Positions 58,909 to 64,000 of a stretch of DNA of 64,000 nucleotides are shown here, in pieces. The position numbers and the translations under genes were made by a program. This stretch comes from Rhipidocladum racemiflorum. Its lineage: Eukaryota > Streptophyta > Magnoliopsida > Poales > Poaceae. The stretch covers positions 56,715,712 through 56,779,711 of the forward strand of contig CM070576.1 in NCBI GenBank assembly GCA_036346355.1, written 5' to 3'. Position 1 is the stretch's first letter. Each line of letters begins with the position of its first letter. Below the pieces are notes generated by a model, which did not search any database, was not told the origin of the DNA, and saw only the letters and a list, made by a program, of their open reading frames with translations.

Positions 58909-61900
58909 TTGCAATTTGTTCTTTATTCCAGTATACTATATTTGCAAGCAATATTTAAATTTCTTTGCCACTGTATGATTAGAATTATATTTCTTTTCAT
59001 TGAGAAATTGTGTAGCGCCCAAATAGAGGAAATATGCATTGTTGATAGTGGCACAATAAATACCGTCTTAAGAGAGTCGAAAGACTTCCAGACGATCACG
59101 AAGAACGCTGGAAGAATTACGACAATCGCAGGAAGCGATACTCGTATAATAGGCTCAGGAAGAGCCACAATAATATTGCCAATGGGTACAATTTTGGTAA
59201 TTGAAAAAGCCCTCTTGTACCCTGAATCAACTCGTACTCTCTTAAGTTTCAAAGATATCCGCGCCAATGGGTTTCACGTAGAAACCAATGAAGAAAATGG
59301 CAAAGAATACTTGTGCATTGTGAAGCACGCGGAATATGAAAAAAATGGTATTAGAAAAATATTCCTCATATGAATTTGGGTTGTACTACACGATAATACT
59401 TATTTGAAGACTGTATTTAGAAGCTCTGAATTATTTTTGTTATGGCATTGTACATTTAGGTCATCCTGGTCTTAGATTGATGAAAAATATAGTTAACAAC
59501 TCACTAGGTCATGGCATTAATGTTAAAAATTTCCCGAATCACGAAGATTTTGTGTGCCATGCATGTGCCACCGGGAAATTAATAATAAAACCCTCTGTTA
59601 TGAAAGTGCAACATGAAATCCCTGTATTCTTGGAACGCATTCAGGGGGGTATTTGCGGCCTGATTCAGCCCTTGTCAGGGCCTTTTCGATACTTTATGGT
59701 GCTCATTGATGCTTCCTCGAAATGGTCGCATACATGTTTGCTGTCAACAATGAATCATGCATTCAAAAATTGATCTCGCAGATCATCAGAATTAAGAATG
59801 TTTTTCCTGATTATCGCGTGAAGTCCATTCGATTGGACAATGCCGGCGAATTTACTTCCAAGGCATTTGATGATTATTGTACAGCAACAGGAATAACTGT
59901 TGAGCACTCTGTACCGCATGTCCATACGCAAAATGGACTAGCTGAAGCACTAATAAAGAGGATTAAATTCATTGCCAGACCGCTCTTGCAGAGTTGTAAC
60001 TTGCCCAACACTTGTTGGGGACAAGCAGTCCTGCACGCAGCAGCACTCATCAATTATAGACCATCGGCTTACAACATCCATTCACCAATGCAATTAGTGC
60101 AAGGGGTCATCCCGAAGATTTCCCATCTTAGAAAATTTGGTTGTATAGTATATGTACCTATACCACCCCCACAGCGGACTGCAATGGGCCCTCTCCGCAA
60201 GTCTGGGATATACGTTGGTTATGAGAGTGCATCCATAATCAGGTATTTGGAACCCATAACTGGAGACTTGCATACAGGCCGATTCGCTGATTGCATCTTT
60301 GACGAGGACCGTTTCCCGTCATTAGGGGGAGAGAATCAACCATTAGATGAAAAATGCCGGGAAATAGTATGGCATTCCACTGGGATCCCCGCGCATGACC
60401 CTCGCACTAATGAAGCAAATCAAGAAGTCCAGAAGATAATTGATTTGCAGAATTTAGCAAATGAACTGCCTGATCATTTTTGTGATCTGAAGAGCGTGGT
60501 TAAGTCGCATGTACCAGCAAGAAATGCACCAGAGAGGGTGGAAATACCAAAGAAAGCAGAAGGTATCCCTCATCCTGTTCAGAGGCCTCAAAGAAAAAGA
60601 ACAGGAAATCTGGCTTCTCAAACCCAAAGTACCCGTAGACGTCTGGGGAAAACTGGGCAAGAGGACTTACCACAGCCAATCACAAAAGTGCCCCAAAGTA
60701 AGAAGGGGGGCTAGTTGAGACCTAGCACTGGAAAGAAGCCTATGGAAAAGGCAATTCCAGATCTGAACCTTCCATTGGAAGAAGCCGCCGGAAATAATGT
60801 GTGCGCACACATTGGCGGAGAAAAACTAAAGAAACTTGCTCCTGGAATGGGAAATGGCAGTGAAGAGCAAGTAGAAGTGCATGAAGCACCCCATTATGAA
60901 ATGTCCATAAACATTGTAATAACGGGAGAATCGATGAATAGAGCAACAGCCAATGTCGATGCATACTTTGCAAAGAAGATTGCCACGATCATTAATCATG
61001 ATCCTGAGCCTGCATCTCTCGCAGGGTGCAAGAAAAGGCTCGATTGGGAAGATTGGAAGAAGGCAATCACCGCAGAGTTAGTCTCTCTGAACAAAAGAGA
61101 GGTGTTTGGGCCTGTGTGCCGCACGCCTCCCCATATAAACCCCGTAGGTCACAAATGGGTTTTTGTTCGCAAGAGAAACGAAAACAATGAAGTTGTAAGG
61201 TACAAGGCAAGGCTTGTCGCTCAAGGTTTCACTCAACGTCCTGGGGTTGATTATGAAGAAACCTATTCTCCGGTCATGGGCGGAATTACCTTTAGATACT
61301 TGATCTCAATGGCAGTCAACTTGAAGTTGAAAATGAAGCTAATGGATGTTGTCACAGCATATTTGTATGGAAACTTGGATTCGGAGATATACATGAAAGT
61401 ACCGGAAGGTATCCCTATCCCGAACCAAGACAGAGCAAGCGAAACCTATACTGATGTGAAATTGGAGAAATCACTGTATGGACTGAAGCAGTCGGGAAAA
61501 ATGTGGTACAATCGCTTGAGTGACTTTCTTTGCAAGAAAGGCTACTCGAACAGCGAAGATTGTCCATGTGTGTTTATACAACGATCCCAGAATGGATTTT
61601 GTATAATCTCCGTCTATGTAGATGACTTGAACATCATTGGGACGGATGAAGAAATTGAAGAAGCATGCACATACTTGAAATCTGAGTTTGAAATGAAAGA
61701 CTTGGGTAAAACCAAGTTCTGTTTAGGCTTGCAGTTTGAACATGTCCAAGGCGGAATCTTGGTACACCAATCATCCTACACGCAGAAAGTGTTGGAGAGA
61801 TTTGGTTTTGAGAAGGCATACCCCGCAAAGACCCCAATGGTCGGAAGGTCACTCCAAGCGCACCTAGACCCATACAGGCCTAGAGAAGAGGGGAGGAAGT

Positions 61901-62646
61901 CACGGGAGCGGAATTCCCATATTTGAGTGCAATTGGAGCACTCATGTACCTTCTTGAATAGCACTAGGCCGGACATTGCGTTCGCGTGAATTTGCTAGCA
62001 CTGCGATGCTGCGTAACCCACCAAAAGGCATTGGAAAGGGGTTAAGGACGTCTTCCGTTACCTCCAAGGAAGCAAAGATCTCGGTTTGTTCTATAGAAAG
62101 AACAATGAATTGAATTTGGTGGGCTATGCCGATGCTGGGCACCTATCGGACCCGCATACTGGAAAGTCACAAACCGGGTATGTTTTCCTTTGCGGTGGAA
62201 CAGCAATTTCGTGGAAGTCATCAAAGCAGACTCTTGTCTCGACGTCGACAAACCACTTAGAAATAATTGCCTTGTATGAAGCCTCTCGAGAATGTGCATG
62301 GCTTCGAAGAATGGTTCACCACATCCAGAAGTCATGTGGTTTGAACATGGAACAAACCCCCACCATTATCTATGAAGATAATGCAGCTTGTGTTGCTCAA
62401 ATGCAAATGGGATATGTGAAAAGTAACCTCACAAAGCATATCAACCCCAAGTTCTTTTATGCTCATAAATTGCATAAGATGAACGAGATAAAAATATTGC
62501 ATACTAAGTCGTGTGAAAATCTCGCAGATTTATTCACTAAGTCACTTCCGGCATCTTCCTTTGAAAGATGTGTTAGAGGAATCGGGATGATGAGACTTAG
62601 AGAAATGCAGATTTCAGGGGGAGAACTTTCACATACCCCTACATAA
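58909..62646 (+). pseudogene. Copia polyprotein remains (protease to RNase H)
   Basis: Protease CIVDSGT at about 59029, LLSFKDIRANGFH. Gag-pre-integrase and zinc region LGHGIN, CHACATGK. Integrase core FRYFMVLIDASSKW, SIRLDNAGEF, HTQNGLAEALIKR. RT HKWVFVRKRNE, YSPVMGGITFR, LMDVVTAYLYGNLD and YVDDLNIIG at 61614-61640. RNase H VGYADAGHLSD and YEDNAACVAQMQ, ending SGGELSHTPT. Lesions: a frameshift between about 59720 and 59775, stop TAG at 60712-60714, a frameshift near 61890 leading to TGA at 61924-61926, and another shift before 62040. It cannot make an intact polyprotein. Confidence 0.85.
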
Positions 62647-63240
62647 ATCTCGAACATGAAGTTTGAGTACCCAACGTGAATCTTGAAGATTAATATTGAA
62701 GTTTGGGTGGATTGTACTCTTTTCCTTAAGTAAGTTTTTCATTGAAGTTTTCTTACATAAGGTTTTTGATGAGGCAATCCGTGCAACACAGCAAGCGTGT
62801 GCTATGTACTCTTTCTCCAATTATTTTTTCCCACTGGGTTTTTATGGAGTTTTAATGAGGCATATGCATCTCGCAGTGAAGAGTCCAAGGGGGAGTGTTA
62901 GGAAACCGGATTCCACTACTATGGAGAGGGACATCAGTGGCGGTTCGGAACAGACATCAGTGGCGGTTTTTGAACCGCCACAGATTAAGCGCCACTGATA
63001 ATCGGAGATTTTCAGTGGCGGTTTGAAAACCGCCACTAATAATACTCATTAGTGGCGGTTGGAGATAAAAACCGCCACTGATAATGATAATATCAGTGGC
63101 GGTTGTAACCAAAAACCGCCACTGATAATTCCATGCCAGTGGCGGTGCCAATTAAAAACCGCCATTGATAATCCACTATCCGTGGCGGTTTTTAATTGGA
63201 ACCGCCACTGATAACCCCGTCCGGCAAAAAAAAAAACGAG

Positions 63241-63639
63241 CATTTCTGGCTAGCCTCGTGAAAGTGCTAGCCATGCCCTCTAAAACTGCACCCAACAAGT
63301 TTCAATATATTAGGTCGAGACAAAGACAAAATTGAGTATAGCGACTTCCCCAACCATTCGAAGATGTAAACTCTTGTCTATAGTACAATAATCGTAAGCA
63401 TATAGCACCAAGCATCAAAAGAAGCCCAACTAATTCTGGTAATACCATTATGCAAGAGTTAAATTTGAAACATGATTCAATATTGAAGTTCCATCTTACA
63501 AGTAAGAAAGCAAAACAAAATCTCAGCTGCTTGCCTCATGTACTCAGCCAAAACCGGTAGCATTATTTATATTAAATAGCACATTCAGCCATATACAACC
63601 AAAACAAGTGTATAACCAAAACAAGCTATTCCGTACCTT
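63241..63639. other. CACTA interior, no recognised gene
   Basis: AT-rich, with short frames only. It could be intron of the captured YTH gene or spacer. Confidence 0.4.
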
Positions 63640-63810
63640 TTTCTGTTATTTCTGCTTTGCTTTGCTTTCCTATCTTGCATCATCTTCTCACGATTATCAT
63701 AAAAGCCAAAGTCATCCAAAGTATGGAAGTTCGCAAACATGGTCCTTGAAAATCTTAAGCACTTGAAGGCCTTGCTCAAGCTTCACTGTGGCCACCACAA
63801 AAGGTGCACA
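63640..63810 (-). pseudogene. YTH-domain (ECT-type m6A reader) gene fragment inside the CACTA element
   Basis: Minus strand reads VVATVKLEQGLQVLKIFKDH, then, after a small frame slip, TLDDFGFYDNREKMMQDRKA followed by KQ. This pattern, KLEQGxQxLKIFKxH then LDDFxFYxxRxKxMQxxKAKQ, is the segment just after the YTH domain in plant ECT proteins. No YTH aromatic-cage region is visible. The slip near 63730 makes it non-coding. Recognised from memory of the family. Confidence 0.5.
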
Positions 63811-64000
63811 ACCTCATTGAGCACTTCATTCCAATAAACCAACATACAAATCAAGAATGCTCTTTACTGCATGGTAGCAAGATAAAAAAACAGGGGAAAA
63901 CTTCAACGAGGTCTATTCCAAGGAAATGTGACAAAATTAATAAAACTTAAAGAGAAAAGAAGGAACAAAGAAGAATCACTGGATTTTTCTTTAGCATAAT

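Larger units (their letters stand above)
56767..62913 (+). mobile_element. Ty1/Copia retrotransposon, 3' LTR interrupted by a CACTA element
   Basis: 5' LTR 56767-56985 (219 bp), TGTTAGGAAACCGG to TTGTCTAACA, with a TATATATAGG promoter-like box. Next comes CGTTATCAGCACGAAGCTCT, the PBS position. A long non-coding leader follows to about 58900. The polyprotein remains end at 62646. Before the 3' LTR is the polypurine tract CCAAGGGGGAG. The 3' LTR starts at 62896 (TGTTAGGAAACCGGATTC) and stops after 18 bases, where CACTA begins. No gag or zinc knuckle was found. Lineage not assigned. Confidence 0.9.
62914..64000 (+). mobile_element. CACTA transposon, left end and subterminal repeats (runs off right edge)
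   Basis: Begins CACTACTATGG at the cut in the Copia 3' LTR. From 62930 to 63225 it has about a dozen copies of CAGTGGCGGTT in both orientations, the subterminal repeats bound by CACTA transposases. No transposase gene is seen before the window ends; a YTH gene fragment lies inside. Confidence 0.8.

Noticed and set aside
62930..63225. Regularly spaced repeats as a CRISPR-like array
   Set aside because: Repeats alternate in orientation, spacing is irregular and a CACTA terminus adjoins them; this is plant DNA.

Overview
This is nuclear DNA of a flowering plant, very probably a grass. It contains spliced plant genes with GC-rich first exons, Tourist-, hAT- and Mutator-type MITEs, Copia and long solo-LTR elements, CACTA termini and a small Helitron. 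There are no bacterial features. I cannot name the species. All exon coordinates were worked out by eye from splice signals and family similarity, without transcripts or database searches.

Layout. 0-2.2 kb: the 5' half of a GH1 beta-glucosidase gene on the minus strand, running off the left edge, with a small Helitron in intron 1. 2.2-8.1 kb: transposon-rich spacer with a Mutator-type foldback element, a MITE, a solo LTR, CACTA-like repeats, a perfect 180-bp tandem duplication and a Tourist-like MITE. 8.16-11.34 kb: a six-exon plastid protein gene resembling PTAC5 (plus). 11.3-14.5 kb: spacer with an LTR-like stretch. 14.5-25.4 kb: two tandem, same-orientation CC-NBS-LRR genes of the RPS2/RPS5-like type (minus), both damaged. 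Between them lie a small LTR element whose two ends are unrelated and a relict PPR motif. 26.1-35.5 kb: a degenerate Copia element (minus) split by a 4.5-kb solo LTR with target duplication GATCC. 37.0-40.2 kb: a second solo LTR that starts similarly, with target duplication CCATG. 41.8-43.7 kb: a minus-strand patchwork of fragments from three unrelated genes: RanBPM-type SPRY, GH9 endoglucanase and TAF12. 45.8-48.8 kb: MITEs and a block of about 100-bp tandem repeats. 49.06-51.28 kb: a two-exon dCTP pyrophosphatase gene (plus). 52.3-56.3 kb: hAT and Tourist-like elements and dispersed repeats. 56.77-62.91 kb: a Copia element (plus) with no recognisable gag and several coding lesions. Its 3' LTR is cut after 18 bases by a CACTA element that runs off the right edge and appears to carry a YTH/ECT gene fragment.

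The genes that look intact within the window are the beta-glucosidase (as far as visible), the PTAC5-like gene and the dCTP pyrophosphatase. They have unrelated roles: cell-wall or glycoside metabolism, plastid gene expression and nucleotide-pool cleaning. The NLR pair is a typical decayed resistance-gene cluster. The most unusual items are the SPRY-GH9-TAF12 patchwork, the LTR element with non-homologous ends inside one perfect 5-bp target duplication, and the gene fragment inside the CACTA element.
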